A stretch of DNA of 64,000 nucleotides from Gammaproteobacteria bacterium (GCA_024277815.1 JAJRUM010000020.1:88400-152399), one strand, 5' to 3'. Positions 36,339 to 46,476 are shown, counted from the first letter of the stretch. Translations and numbers: made by a program. The notes: generated from the sequence alone by a model not told the origin.

Positions 36339-39300
36339 ATGTTAACTTTGTTTCGCACTCTGCTGTTTTTATTCGTATTAATCCTCTCTCAGGCCGCACT
36401 ATCCGCTGAGAAAGAAGAACAGCCCATTGCCGGCCTCAATGCAGCGACCCTTAAGGGTCTCGAGTGGCGCAGCATCGGCCCGGCCCTGACGGCCGGACGT
36501 ATCGCTGATATAGCAGTCAACCCGCAGGATCGCAGCACCTGGTATGTCGGCGTGGGTAGCGGGGGAGTGTGGAAGACAAGTAATCGTGGTACCACCTCGA
36601 GCCCGGTTTTCGACACACAGGCCTCCTATTCGATTGGCAGCATTACTATTGACCCCAACAACCCAGCAGTCGTCTGGGTAGGCACAGGCGAGAATGTCAG
36701 TGGGCGCCATGTAGCCTATGGCGATGGTATATACAAAAGTCTGGATGCTGGTAAGTCGTGGACCAACATGGGTCTGCAGGACTCGCAACATATCGGCATG
36801 ATCGCGGTAGATCCGCGTGACTCCAACGTAGTTTATGTCGCGGCCCAGGGGCCGTTGTGGTCAGCCGGTGGAGACAGGGGGCTGTATAAAACTATCGATG
36901 GCGGTGAGAACTGGGATCTCATTCTGTCTAAAGGCAAGTACACTGGCGTAAATGAAGTGCATCTTGATCCCCGTAACCCGGATGTGATTTACGCTTCCAC
37001 GCACCAGCGTCTCAGAAACGTCGCAGCACTGATGGATGGCGGCCCCGAGTCGGGCATCTACAAATCCACTGATGGCGGCCGCAACTGGCGCGAATTGACC
37101 AGCGGCATCCCTGCCGAAGACAAGGGCAAGATTGGCCTGGCCATCTCCCCGGTCGACCCGGACGTCATCTATGCCACCATCGAACTGGCACAACGAACCG
37201 GTGGCCTGTGGCGTTCCACAGATGCCGGTGAAAGCTGGGAAAAACGCAGTGATGAAGTCTATAGCGGTACCGGCCCTCATTATTATCAGGAAATCTTCGC
37301 CAGCCCACATGACGTGGATACGGTCTACCAGGTAGCACCCACCCTGTACCGGACAACCGACGGCGGCAAGACCATGCAAGCCGTCAAAAATAAGTCCGTA
37401 CATGGTGATTACCATGCCATTGTGTTTGACCCGGCGGACCCGGACTACCTGATGGTTGGCACCGACGGCGGGGTTTACGAATCTTTCGATGCCACGGAAC
37501 ACTGGAAATTTTTCGCCAACATGCCCATCACCCAGTTCTACAAAGTAGCAGTCGACTATGACGAACCTTTTTACAACATTTATGGCGGCACACAGGACAA
37601 CAACACCCAGGGTGGCCCTTCCCGTACTGACAATGTGCATGGTATCCGCAATGGCGACTGGTTTATCACGGTGTTTGCTGACGGCCACCAGCCAGCCGTT
37701 GATCCGACCAACCCGGATATCATTTACTCTGAATGGCAGAAAGGCAACTTGATACGTTTTGACCGTAAAACCGGTGAAATCATATATATCCAGCCACAAC
37801 CGGCCGCAGATGAAGAAGCCGACCGCTTCAATTGGGATTCGCCTATCCTGATCAGCCCACATGACCCTGCCCGCCTGTACTACGCCAGCCAGAGGGTCTG
37901 GCGCAGCGATGATCGTGGCGACAGCTGGCAAGCGATCAGCGGCGACCTCAGCCACGCCCGTGACCGCATGAAGCTGCCGATGATGGGTCGGGTCTGGAGC
38001 TATGACTCTGCCTGGGACCTGATGGCCATGTCGCAGTACGGCACCATCACGTCACTATCTGAATCACCTTTGGTGGAAGGCCTGTTATACGCAGGTACTG
38101 ATGATGGCCGCATTCAAATCAGCGAGAACGGTGGCGCTAGCTGGCGCTCCACGGACCGCCTGCCAGGGATTCCGGAAGGCTTTTTCGTCAACGACATCAA
38201 GGCCGACCTGCATGATGCAGACACGGTCTATGTGGTGGTTGACGACCATAAATCCGGTGATTTCGAACCCTATATTCTGAAAAGCACCAACCGGGGTAAG
38301 AACTGGCGCAGCATCAGCGACGGCCTGCCGGAGCGCCACGTGGTCTGGCGACTGGTTCAGGACCACATTAACCCGGCCTTGTTATTCGCAGCGACCGAAA
38401 GGGGTGTCTTTTTCACTGTTGGGGGTGGTGTGTGGACCAAGTTGAGTGGTGGCGTACCCAATATTTCATTCCGCGACCTGGTTATCCAGAAACGTGAAAA
38501 CGACCTGGTAGGGGCTACTTTTGGCCGCAGTTTCTACGTGTTTGATGATTACACACCGCTGCGCAACCTGACCGCAGAAAAACTCAAATCCGAAACCATG
38601 CTGTTCCCGGTACGGGATGCCTTATGGTATCTGCCGCGTATGCCGATGGGTGACTTCCAGGTGGGTGGCAGAGCCTCTCAGGGTGATAGCTACTTCGTTG
38701 CCGCTAACCCGCCTTTTGGTGCAGTGATCACCTACTATCTCCCCGAGTCTATTCTGACGACCAAACAACAGCGGCGGGAGAAAGAGAAAAAGATTGAACA
38801 GCAGGGTGGTGACACGCCCTACCCAGGCTGGCAGGCACTACGTAGCGAGAAAACAGAAGAAGAACCAGCCATTGTGCTGACGATTCGCGACAGCAACGGT
38901 GAGGTCATCAGAAAAATTGAAGGGCCGGCCAGCAGTGGTTTTCACCGCCTGGCCTGGGATTTGCGTTACCCGCAATCATACCCATGGACCAAGAAGAAGC
39001 AGGATGACTACATCCGGTTCAGAGGCCCCCTGGCCGCGCCTGGAGATTACACCGCCAGTCTGGCAACCCGTATTAACGGCGAGCTGAAAGATACGGGCCA
39101 GACCACCTCCATCCATGTAAAACTACTGCGTCAGAACAACCTGGCAACAGCCAGTCCGCAGGAGGTTGTCGCATTCGGACAGCGACTGGATAAACTGATG
39201 CGCCAGGGCACCGGTGCAGAGGCTGCCATGAAGACCCTGTTGACTGAACTGACTGCGATTAAGCAAACCTTGCTGCGCTCGGCTGCCAATACCGAATTAC

Positions 39301-39623
39301 GACAAACGGCCCGGGCTTTGGAACTGGAAGTGATGGCCTTGCAGGTTCGCCTGTCTGGCGATGACGTGCGCGACCTGGCCGGTGACCCCGGGCCAGTATC
39401 CATCGAACAGCGAACCAGCGTTGCTCAACTCGGGACAGCATTTTCCACTTATGGACCGACGCCGACGCACACCCGCAGCCTGGAAATTGCCGAACAGGGC
39501 TTTGCTGAAGTCAAAGCTTCCCTTGACAGGGTTTTCGCTACCGAGCTGCCTGCACTGCGCAAGGCCCTCGACAATGCCGGCGTGCCCTGGACACCAGGGC
39601 GTGGGGTTCCGGCAGGCAATTGA
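36339..39623 (+). CDS. Large exported beta-propeller protein (BNR/VPS10-like, glycosyl hydrolase-related)
   Basis: From ATG 36339 (GGAG five bases upstream) the protein is 1094 residues with a signal peptide (LFLFVLILSQAALS). It contains a long series of BNR/sortilin-type repeats, seen as DPxNPxVVWVGTGE and KSTDGGRNW-like strands through about residue 750. The remaining C-terminal region is helical, with predicted coiled coil near MKTLLTELTAIKQTLLR. Relatives are annotated as glycosyl hydrolase or VPS10-domain proteins, but no catalytic residues can be assigned. It is followed 20 bases later by an S9 peptidase with its own signal, so the two are likely cotranscribed and both exported. Confidence 0.85.
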   Translation: MLTLFRTLLFLFVLILSQAALSAEKEEQPIAGLNAATLKGLEWRSIGPALTAGRIADIAVNPQDRSTWYVGVGSGGVWKTSNRGTTSSPVFDTQASYSIGSITIDPNNPAVVWVGTGENVSGRHVAYGDGIYKSLDAGKSWTNMGLQDSQHIGMIAVDPRDSNVVYVAAQGPLWSAGGDRGLYKTIDGGENWDLILSKGKYTGVNEVHLDPRNPDVIYASTHQRLRNVAALMDGGPESGIYKSTDGGRNWRELTSGIPAEDKGKIGLAISPVDPDVIYATIELAQRTGGLWRSTDAGESWEKRSDEVYSGTGPHYYQEIFASPHDVDTVYQVAPTLYRTTDGGKTMQAVKNKSVHGDYHAIVFDPADPDYLMVGTDGGVYESFDATEHWKFFANMPITQFYKVAVDYDEPFYNIYGGTQDNNTQGGPSRTDNVHGIRNGDWFITVFADGHQPAVDPTNPDIIYSEWQKGNLIRFDRKTGEIIYIQPQPAADEEADRFNWDSPILISPHDPARLYYASQRVWRSDDRGDSWQAISGDLSHARDRMKLPMMGRVWSYDSAWDLMAMSQYGTITSLSESPLVEGLLYAGTDDGRIQISENGGASWRSTDRLPGIPEGFFVNDIKADLHDADTVYVVVDDHKSGDFEPYILKSTNRGKNWRSISDGLPERHVVWRLVQDHINPALLFAATERGVFFTVGGGVWTKLSGGVPNISFRDLVIQKRENDLVGATFGRSFYVFDDYTPLRNLTAEKLKSETMLFPVRDALWYLPRMPMGDFQVGGRASQGDSYFVAANPPFGAVITYYLPESILTTKQQRREKEKKIEQQGGDTPYPGWQALRSEKTEEEPAIVLTIRDSNGEVIRKIEGPASSGFHRLAWDLRYPQSYPWTKKKQDDYIRFRGPLAAPGDYTASLATRINGELKDTGQTTSIHVKLLRQNNLATASPQEVVAFGQRLDKLMRQGTGAEAAMKTLLTELTAIKQTLLRSAANTELRQTARALELEVMALQVRLSGDDVRDLAGDPGPVSIEQRTSVAQLGTAFSTYGPTPTHTRSLEIAEQGFAEVKASLDRVFATELPALRKALDNAGVPWTPGRGVPAGN

Positions 39624-39643
39624 TTGACATAAGGATCTCTACA

Positions 39644-41743
39644 ATGCGACTGAATACCATCATAGCTCTGGCAAGCCTCATCGCCGCCGCCCCTGCCTGG
39701 GCCGAAGAAGACCCTTACCTCTGGCTGGAGGAAGTTGACAGCGCCAGGGCACTGGATTGGGTGCGTGCTGAAAATGAATCAACCGCTGCACGCCTGGCAT
39801 CCAAACCGCTGTTCAAAGCGCTTTACAGCCAGGCCATGGAAGTCCTGAATTCATCTTCAAGGCTGCCTGTTGTCTACCAACAGCAGGACTGGCTGTACAA
39901 CTTCTGGCGCGACCAGGAGCACCCAAGAGGCATTTTCAGACGCACGACCCTGGAGGAATTCGCCGCAGATGAACCCCGCTGGGAAACAGTCATTGACATC
40001 GATGTATTGAGCAGCAAAGAAAATCAGCAGTGGGTTTTCAAGGGCATGAGTTGCTTGCCGAAGCACCCTGAGAACTGCCTGGTTCACCTGTCTCCCGGCG
40101 GCGGCGACGCGGGCGTCACGCGCGAGTTCAACGCAGTCAGCAAAACCTTTGTAGAAGATGGGTTCAGCCTGCCGGTGGCCAAGGGTTCAGCCAGCTGGAT
40201 CGATGCCGACACAGTTTTTGTTGCCACTGACTTTGGCGACGGCTCAATGACAAGCTCCGGCTACCCGCGAATTGTCAAACGCTGGCGGCGCGGAACGCCA
40301 CTCGACTCGGCAGAACTGGTTTACGAGGGTGATGCAACTTCCGTGGCCGCTTCAGCCTTTCGCTTGCACTCCAGTGGCGGCGATATCGACATGGTACGGG
40401 AAGGGAAAACTTTCTGGACTGCAGAATACTATCAATTGACAGATGGCGACAGGCAGCGCCTTGAACTGCCACGCTCAGCAAGTATCAACGGCGCTTTTCA
40501 GGGACGCCTGATAATCTCCCTGAAGGAAGACTGGACCCGCGCTGGCACAAGCTATGTTCAGGGTTCGGTACTGATTGCTGACACCACGGCGCTGTACCCT
40601 GGTGGCAAGGGGGAAATTGACGTGTTGGTCAGCCCTGATCAATCCACCATTGTTGAGTCAGTTTCAGCGACCGATGACTCCATACTGGTGACAGTACTGG
40701 ATAACGTTCGTGGCAAGATCTACCGCTACACCACAAAGTCAGACGGAAGCTGGCAGCATCAGTTGGTGAACTTCCCCGACAACGGTACCCTTGAAATCAC
40801 CAGCACCGACGACACCAGCGGCAGTTTTTTCGCCACTTACGAGTCCTTTACCAGCCCACCTGCGCTGTATTATGTGGCAGCACCAGGCTGGCAGCCACGC
40901 AAAATGAAAAGCCAGCAACCCACCTTTGACGGCAGCCGTTACCAGACGCTGCAGTATTTCGCGACCTCGGCCGATGGCACCAGCGTGCCCTATTTCGTGG
41001 TACTTGCCAAAGACGCAAAACTGGATGGCAGCAACCCGACCCATATCTTTTCCTATGGTGGTTTTCGGAATGCGCTGACCCCATCTTATTCCGGTTCCTA
41101 TGAAAGCCTGTCAGGCGCTTACGGTAAGCTCTGGCTGGACCGGAGCGGTATTTTTGTGCTGGCTAACATACGTGGCGGCGGTGAGTTTGGCCCCGCCTGG
41201 CACGCGGCCGCCTTGAAAGAAAACCGACCACGGGCCTTTGAAGATTTTGAAGCGGTTGCTGAAGATCTGTTTGAGAGGAAGGTCACCTCACCCACCCACC
41301 TGGGCATCGAGGGTCGTTCCAATGGCGGCCTGCTGGTGGGCGCAACCATTACCCGTCGTCCTGAGCTGTATGGCGCCGCGATAATAGGCGCTCCCTTGCT
41401 GGATATGAAGCGCTACCACAAGCTGCTGGCCGGAGCCAGCTGGATGGCGGAATACGGCGACCCGGATAATCCTGATGAATGGGCATACATACAAAAGTAC
41501 TCCCCGTACCAGAACCTGGCTAAAAACGTGGACTACCCCGCAACATTTTTCTACACCTCAACCCGCGACGACCGCGTGCATCCGGGCCATGCCCGCAAAA
41601 TGGCTGCGCGCATGAAGGAGTATGGCCAACAGGTCTGGTACTACGAAAACATGGAGGGTGGACACAAGGGTTCCAGCACCAATGATCAACTGGCACATCG
41701 CCTGGCGTTGGCCTACACCCACCTGTGGACGCAACTGAAATAG
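39644..41743 (+). CDS. Prolyl oligopeptidase family S9 serine peptidase, exported
   Basis: Start ATG 39644 (AAGGA at 39631-39635) gives 699 residues with signal peptide IIALASLIAAAPAWA. A beta-propeller is followed by the peptidase domain with Ser in EGRSNGGLLVG, Asp in STRDDRVHPGH and His in MEGGHKGSS. The mature N-terminus DPYLWLEEVDSARALDWVR is typical of S9A enzymes. It would hydrolyse short peptides in the periplasm. It is cotranscribed with the upstream beta-propeller protein. A second S9 enzyme is at 16374-18527, which suggests peptide scavenging is important. Confidence 0.92.
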   Translation: MRLNTIIALASLIAAAPAWAEEDPYLWLEEVDSARALDWVRAENESTAARLASKPLFKALYSQAMEVLNSSSRLPVVYQQQDWLYNFWRDQEHPRGIFRRTTLEEFAADEPRWETVIDIDVLSSKENQQWVFKGMSCLPKHPENCLVHLSPGGGDAGVTREFNAVSKTFVEDGFSLPVAKGSASWIDADTVFVATDFGDGSMTSSGYPRIVKRWRRGTPLDSAELVYEGDATSVAASAFRLHSSGGDIDMVREGKTFWTAEYYQLTDGDRQRLELPRSASINGAFQGRLIISLKEDWTRAGTSYVQGSVLIADTTALYPGGKGEIDVLVSPDQSTIVESVSATDDSILVTVLDNVRGKIYRYTTKSDGSWQHQLVNFPDNGTLEITSTDDTSGSFFATYESFTSPPALYYVAAPGWQPRKMKSQQPTFDGSRYQTLQYFATSADGTSVPYFVVLAKDAKLDGSNPTHIFSYGGFRNALTPSYSGSYESLSGAYGKLWLDRSGIFVLANIRGGGEFGPAWHAAALKENRPRAFEDFEAVAEDLFERKVTSPTHLGIEGRSNGGLLVGATITRRPELYGAAIIGAPLLDMKRYHKLLAGASWMAEYGDPDNPDEWAYIQKYSPYQNLAKNVDYPATFFYTSTRDDRVHPGHARKMAARMKEYGQQVWYYENMEGGHKGSSTNDQLAHRLALAYTHLWTQLK

Positions 41744-41760
41744 TAGCTGGCTAAATAGCG

Positions 41761-43125
41761 TTACTTTGATAACTGCCGGCACAACGCTATGTTGTCGCTG
41801 GCAACGCGTTTGATCGGAACCGTGCCCTGCAAATTGATGGAGGGAATACTGTACTCAACCGTTCCCGCTGCACAATCGTCGAAACTCAGCACAATGGTGC
41901 CGTCTTCCGACCTGCTGATGTCACTTGCAGTATCGAACACCCCGTCAGAAGCGATCTCAATGGTCATATCCGAGCGGTTATCATTGATGTCACCCAGTGC
42001 TGTCAACCAACGATGGCCTGCATCACCCAGGTTCGCCACAGCATCCGTGGGTGGCAATTCAGTGTCATAGGTAAACCACGCCAGCAACACCAAACCGAGA
42101 TCAGGAAATACGGTGATAAAAAAGCCCTGGCCATCTGTTTCAGGGTTATACCAGGCATCGTTGAGGCCGGCATTCATGCGAAAAACAGGGCAGTCATTAG
42201 CAAATACACAAGCCACCCACTGCGGGTTATCGATAAAGGGGTTGCGGTTTTGCTGGGCCTGGGCAACGGTTTCGTGATGCTGTCTCTCAACGGCATCGAC
42301 CGGATCCTGCTCATGCCATCGCAACAACGTTGACAACATTCCCATGTACGCGACGGGCTCATTCTGACCGGTGTTGGCACCGGCAATCTTCAGTAAGTCG
42401 TCGGTCAGGACCAAATCCGGCTCACTGGCACCGGTGATGCCGTGTGTACCACCTGCGTAGCGCACATCCATATAAAACATGGCGCGGGCAATATCACCAC
42501 GCCGGTCTTTCCAGACCTCCCAGCGCCCATTGGTAAACTCACCGTCCGTCCAGTTTGAGTCGCCCGGATAGGCTCCACCAACGCCGCCACGGCCACCGTT
42601 GAGGTCAGTCTTGTGTTCGGTGCAAGTGGCGTCACAGTCGGCAAACGGCTTATTGGAACGAAAGAAGTTGTAGTCGCCATCCGACAGGAACAGATGGTGC
42701 ATATCGGTATACGGATAATTCATTTCGGGCCCGTTATCCGGGAACCCATAGGACTTGGGCCAGGTGTGCTCGCGATTATAAAAATTATTACCACCACCCT
42801 GCTTGGCGAAGCTGGCATTACGGTAAATGGTGACAATATTCGTGCTGTTTTCTGGATTCTGATCAGCTGTTTCAAGAATATCCCAGGTATCAGCCTCGAA
42901 AGAGGTATAGGGGAATCGCTGATGATCGTCTATTAGTTCGTGCAACGATTCGCGCATACTCCGGGGTGACCACGGGATTACTTCGTCATAGTAAGGTAAT
43001 ACCCCGCCTGGCAGAGAGCATGGCGCCGGGGTACAGGCGTTAACCTCTCGCGCAAACAACAAGGCAAACAAGAATACTGACAAGAACCTGAATCGAGACA
43101 AAATAATGTTCCTGATACTGCTCAT
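41761..43125 (-). CDS. Endonuclease I family nuclease with C-terminal extension
   Basis: The 454-residue secreted protein has a signal peptide (VFLFALLFA) and an EndA/NucM-type nuclease domain (about 60-290), with the metal/His motif REHTWPKSYGF and later DMHHLFLSDGDYNFFRSNKPF. After about residue 315 there is an extra domain of about 135 residues (LNDAWYNPETDGQGFFITVF onward, with FDDC and late CRQL). This domain also occurs on other secreted proteins in gammaproteobacteria, from memory, but has no known function. The nuclease cuts DNA or RNA in the periplasm or outside the cell, possibly for nutrient use or biofilm DNA. Confidence 0.88.
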   Translation of the reverse strand: MSSIRNIILSRFRFLSVFLFALLFAREVNACTPAPCSLPGGVLPYYDEVIPWSPRSMRESLHELIDDHQRFPYTSFEADTWDILETADQNPENSTNIVTIYRNASFAKQGGGNNFYNREHTWPKSYGFPDNGPEMNYPYTDMHHLFLSDGDYNFFRSNKPFADCDATCTEHKTDLNGGRGGVGGAYPGDSNWTDGEFTNGRWEVWKDRRGDIARAMFYMDVRYAGGTHGITGASEPDLVLTDDLLKIAGANTGQNEPVAYMGMLSTLLRWHEQDPVDAVERQHHETVAQAQQNRNPFIDNPQWVACVFANDCPVFRMNAGLNDAWYNPETDGQGFFITVFPDLGLVLLAWFTYDTELPPTDAVANLGDAGHRWLTALGDINDNRSDMTIEIASDGVFDTASDISRSEDGTIVLSFDDCAAGTVEYSIPSINLQGTVPIKRVASDNIALCRQLSK

Positions 43126-43169
43126 GTGAGAGCTGATTATACCTGCTGGATAAGAGACAGGTAAGACCG

Positions 43170-43544
43170 TCAGTCGCTGGTATGCGCCTGCCTTGCAGCC
43201 AACCAGTGCAGTAGTAACGCAACGCCGCCAGGCAGGGCCTGAACAAAGAGTATGGCCGTACTGGCGGTGACGGCACCGTAGATGCCGGCAATTACCACGA
43301 AAAGCAGAAAAAAGGTTACCACATCACGCTTGTGGGCCAACACACCCCAAGTCAACCCAGCGGCAAGAAACGCGTTATACAGCCCCTGGTTAGCAGCCAG
43401 CACAGCCGTCGATGCCGCCTCCTCTGCGGTCATACCAAAGACAGACAGGCCTGCGGGTTGCTGCCACAACACCATTTCCAGAAGCATAAAACCGAGGTGC
43501 AATGCAGCGACAATCAGGACAGCAACGGGAGCTAATATTTTCAT
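43170..43544 (-). CDS. DUF1304 family membrane protein
   Basis: The 124-residue inner-membrane protein has four predicted helices and the DUF1304 features LHLGFMLLEMVLW, FGMT near residue 36 and NQGLYNAFLAAGLTWG. Its function is not known in any organism that I can recall. It is on the minus strand, upstream of the endonuclease gene, and divergent from the DsbB-like gene. Confidence 0.85.
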   Translation of the reverse strand: MKILAPVAVLIVAALHLGFMLLEMVLWQQPAGLSVFGMTAEEAASTAVLAANQGLYNAFLAAGLTWGVLAHKRDVVTFFLLFVVIAGIYGAVTASTAILFVQALPGGVALLLHWLAARQAHTSD

Positions 43545-43728
43545 AGCACGCAGTGTAGTGTGAACCGCGCTGCCTGCCCAGTGCTTAGGTGGCTACCTGA
43601 GCAAGCTAACACGGTATACTTGTAACAGGCGAAAGCTGTTTACACACAGTCTGCCGTCTGTGAGAAAAAATTCGTCAGACCGCCTGATTGGCTAACTCGT
43701 GAAACAGAGCTGCCCATAGAAGTTTGAG

Positions 43729-44178
43729 ATGCATATGGAAAAACAGAGTGCTGTGCAACAAATGGAAACTGCCTGGCTGCTGGTTTTCGCCGCCTGGGTA
43801 CTGGTGACCACAGCAACGCTCAGTAGCCTGTTTTTCAGTGAGGTGGTTGGTGTGCCGGTTTGTGTACTGTGCTGGTACCAACGTATCGCCATGTATCCTT
43901 TGGTGCCGATCCTGGCAATTGGCCTGCTTCCTTTTGATCCCCGGGTGGTGAAGTATGCGGGTGTACTGGCGGCCACGGGCTGGCTTATCGCGTTCTATCA
44001 CACCCTCGTCATCGCCGGGATCATTCCTGAAAAGCTGCAACCTTGTGTGCAGGGTATTCCATGCTCGGAAACCCATGTCGCCCTGTTCGGTTTTCTGAAT
44101 ATTCCTACACTTTCTCTTTTAACCTTTACCATCATTGGTATATTGCTGTTTTACGCTCACAGGACAAAACCATTATGA
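43729..44178 (+). CDS. DsbB-like disulfide bond formation protein
   Basis: The 149-residue protein has four transmembrane helices and two redox cysteine pairs: CVLCWYQR near residues 45-48 (CxxC of DsbB) and CVQGIPCSE in the second periplasmic loop. It would pass electrons from a DsbA-type oxidase to quinone. Its stop overlaps the ATG of the DsbA-like gene by four bases (44175-44178), so the two work as a pair, much like BdbC/BdbD. The mRNA ends at a hairpin after the second gene. Confidence 0.9.
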   Translation: MHMEKQSAVQQMETAWLLVFAAWVLVTTATLSSLFFSEVVGVPVCVLCWYQRIAMYPLVPILAIGLLPFDPRVVKYAGVLAATGWLIAFYHTLVIAGIIPEKLQPCVQGIPCSETHVALFGFLNIPTLSLLTFTIIGILLFYAHRTKPL

Positions 44179-44825
44179 ATCGGAAAACTCTCGTTATCGG
44201 CTCCGCCGGCCTGCTTTTGTTGATCTTTGGCGTGGCCACTGTGCTGTTTCAGAAAGACAGGGCCGCTGGTCAATACACATCGACAGGCGGCAATCAATCG
44301 GTACTGGAGCGCGAAGGCGCACCCGTTAAAGGACCCGCTGATGCCAGGGTTACCATCGTGGAATTTCTCGATCCGGCCTGTGGAACCTGTCGGGAATTCT
44401 ATCCGCTGGTACGAAAACTGGCTTCCGGGTATCCGGGCAAGGTCAAAATCATGGTGCGCTATGCGCCACTCCACCCCGGTTCAGATCAGGTCGTAAAAAT
44501 GCTTGAGGCTGCCCACCTGCAGGGCCAGTTTTGGCCGGCACTGGAACTGTTGTTCGAGACCCAGTCCCGCTGGGTAATCAACCATGCCTCCCAGCCCATG
44601 CGTGCCCGCAGCGTGCTGAACGCCCTGGACCTTGATCAGGACAAGCTAACAGCAGATATGGGCAGTGCTGCGGTCGCAGAGGCCGTGCAAAAAGATATTC
44701 AGGACGGCCAGACACTTAAAGTCCAGGCCACTCCGGAGTTTTTCGTTAATGGAAAGCCCATGCCCAGCTTCGGTTATTCGCAATTAAGTAATCTGGTCAA
44801 GGATGCCGTTGCTGACGCTTACTGA
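44175..44825 (+). CDS. DsbA-family thioredoxin-fold protein
   Basis: From ATG 44175 the protein has 216 residues: an N-terminal membrane anchor (VIGSAGLLLLIFGVATVLF), then a DsbA-like thioredoxin fold with active site CGTC in LDPACGTCREFYP and the cis-Pro loop QATPEFFVNG. It would oxidise cysteines of exported proteins and be recycled by the preceding DsbB homologue. An earlier in-frame start inside dsbB is not credible given the ATGA overlap. Specific client proteins are unknown. Confidence 0.9.
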   Translation: MNRKTLVIGSAGLLLLIFGVATVLFQKDRAAGQYTSTGGNQSVLEREGAPVKGPADARVTIVEFLDPACGTCREFYPLVRKLASGYPGKVKIMVRYAPLHPGSDQVVKMLEAAHLQGQFWPALELLFETQSRWVINHASQPMRARSVLNALDLDQDKLTADMGSAAVAEAVQKDIQDGQTLKVQATPEFFVNGKPMPSFGYSQLSNLVKDAVADAY

Positions 44826-44849
44826 AAGGACCAGGACAAATAATCAGTT

Positions 44850-44872
44850 AGCGGCGAAAGCCGCTTTCTTGC
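44850..44872 (+). terminator. Intrinsic terminator of the DsbB/DsbA pair
   Basis: Six-base stem AGCGGC / GCCGCT closed by a GAAA tetraloop (44850-44865), followed by a short U-rich tail TTCTT, 25 bases after the DsbA-like stop. Confidence 0.65.
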
Positions 44873-44885
44873 CGGCTTGTGTAAG

Positions 44886-46046
44886 CTACAGAATCGCACC
44901 CCAGAACTTGTAAACCAGGGTGCCTATGAAGGTTCCCAGGGCATAGCCCAGCACCCCCACCAGCACGCCCGGCGTGACCAGATTTTTCCAGCCCTTGGTC
45001 GCCGCCAGTGCCGGGGCGGTGGTCGCCCCCAGAACTGCTGCATTAGAAGCGATAATCAATTCCGGCAAGCTGAGGCCCAACAACTTGCCCAAACCAAACG
45101 TCACCAAAGCGTGCACAGTCAGTAATATGAATACCAGGGCGATCAGTAACGGTGCAACCTGCAGCATGGCTTGAATGTTTGCGCCAGCGGCTATCGCAGC
45201 GAAAAACACGAAGGACAGCGCAACACCCGTCTCAAAACTGCCCGACAACTTGCGTGCCTGACCGGGCGCCAGGGTCGCAAAGGCCAGGGTTATCACGGTA
45301 ATGGTGACATAGCGCCAACCCGCCAGTCCCAACCACGCTACCAGCGCATCGCCTACAGCAACGATCAGCAGCGCCAGGGCAATGGAAAGTGTTAACGACA
45401 TCGCCGTAATCGGCGGGCCGGCCACCTCTTCCATGGGTGGTTCCTCACTGTGGGGCGTAAAGTGCCTGGCCAACCATAGCCAGCCCGGCATCAGGGCCAA
45501 CATGCCCAGATAAACTGCACTAAAAAGGTTATCCGCAGCGGTCGCGGCCGAGAAAAAAGAGGCGTCAGCTTTCAAGCCCGTCAATTCGCCCAATGCTGCG
45601 TAATTCACCGATCCCCCGATATAGGTTGAGGTAAACAGACCCGCGATGGCAGGTTCCCGCTGGGCAGCCTCCAGTGGCGCGGCAGCACCCAATGCACTCA
45701 AATCTAAAGTCAGGGCCGCAATTGTCACACCTGCAACCGTTCCCACGCTCGCCAGCAAAAATGCAGCGGTAGTGCGTGTTGCCTCAAACAGAATACGCCG
45801 CATATCCGCCTGGAACAGAAACATCGGTATCAGAATTGGTACAAAATAGGTAAACACGAAATCATAGGCTGGCGCGCTGTGGGGAATAATCTTCAGATTG
45901 GAGGCAATGATCGCGCCGAGGATCGCAATGACTGCACCGGTAAGATGCGAACCGATGCGGGTCCGCTCCAACAGGAATGCCATACCTGATAAAACGAACA
46001 GGCTGGCCATGACTGCAATATGATTTTCGGCGGAAATCAGTGACAT
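44886..46046 (-). CDS. DUF819 family membrane protein (YjcL-like)
   Basis: The 386-residue protein has about ten transmembrane helices and matches the DUF819 family (ISAENHIAVMASLFVLSGMAF, YIGGSVNYAALGE, GATTAPALAATKGW). The Gly-rich motifs resemble ion-coupled carboxylate or amino-acid carriers, but no substrate is established. It is on the minus strand, with the divergent small DUF2892 gene upstream. Confidence 0.88.
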   Translation of the reverse strand: MSLISAENHIAVMASLFVLSGMAFLLERTRIGSHLTGAVIAILGAIIASNLKIIPHSAPAYDFVFTYFVPILIPMFLFQADMRRILFEATRTTAAFLLASVGTVAGVTIAALTLDLSALGAAAPLEAAQREPAIAGLFTSTYIGGSVNYAALGELTGLKADASFFSAATAADNLFSAVYLGMLALMPGWLWLARHFTPHSEEPPMEEVAGPPITAMSLTLSIALALLIVAVGDALVAWLGLAGWRYVTITVITLAFATLAPGQARKLSGSFETGVALSFVFFAAIAAGANIQAMLQVAPLLIALVFILLTVHALVTFGLGKLLGLSLPELIIASNAAVLGATTAPALAATKGWKNLVTPGVLVGVLGYALGTFIGTLVYKFWGAIL

Positions 46047-46128
46047 TGTTCTTCTCTCGTCAATTTTTTAGAATATGCGACAATTCAGTCACTGCTTGAC
46101 TATATATTACTCAGAAGGAGACAGCGTA

Positions 46129-46356
46129 ATGAGAGTTTTTAGTGTTATTGGAATTTTCGCCGGCACCGTTATCATGGCCAGCCTGTTAACCGCCCACTTC
46201 ATGGGCCAGATAGACCTGACAGAAATGAGCTGGCTGTGGCTGACCTTTTTCGTCGGAGCAAACTTGTTCCAGATGGGCTTTACCGGCTTTTGCCCAGCGA
46301 CAAAAGCACTCTATGCACTAGGCTTCAAAGACAAGCAGGCTGGCTGCAAAATTTAG
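46129..46356 (+). CDS. DUF2892 (YgaP-like) small membrane protein
   Basis: From ATG 46129 (AAGGAG eight bases upstream) the product has 75 residues with two transmembrane helices and the family motif GFTGFCPATKALYALGFK. Full YgaP proteins carry a rhodanese domain before this membrane part; here it is alone. A cysteine in GFCP is typical. Function unknown; a link to sulfur handling is only by analogy. Confidence 0.85.
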   Translation: MRVFSVIGIFAGTVIMASLLTAHFMGQIDLTEMSWLWLTFFVGANLFQMGFTGFCPATKALYALGFKDKQAGCKI

Positions 46357-46447
46357 TTCTACATTACCGGAACCTATGCAATGGCAGGTGTTTAAGTCAG
46401 TCAGAAAATTCAGAGCAGCCGACAATCATAATGCCGGGATTGGGTAT

Positions 46448-46476
46448 GCCGTAACCGCGGGTTCCCGGCTTTTGTT
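46448..46476 (+). terminator. Probable terminator of the DUF2892 gene
   Basis: An imperfect hairpin (outer GCCG/CGGC, inner AACC/GGTT around a GCG loop) is followed by TTTTGTT, about 90 bases after the stop. Confidence 0.55.

Noticed and set aside
36861..37955. A 364-codon open frame on the minus strand inside the beta-propeller gene
   Set aside because: It is a shadow frame opposite a repetitive, well-supported gene; it has no ribosome binding site and no recognisable family.
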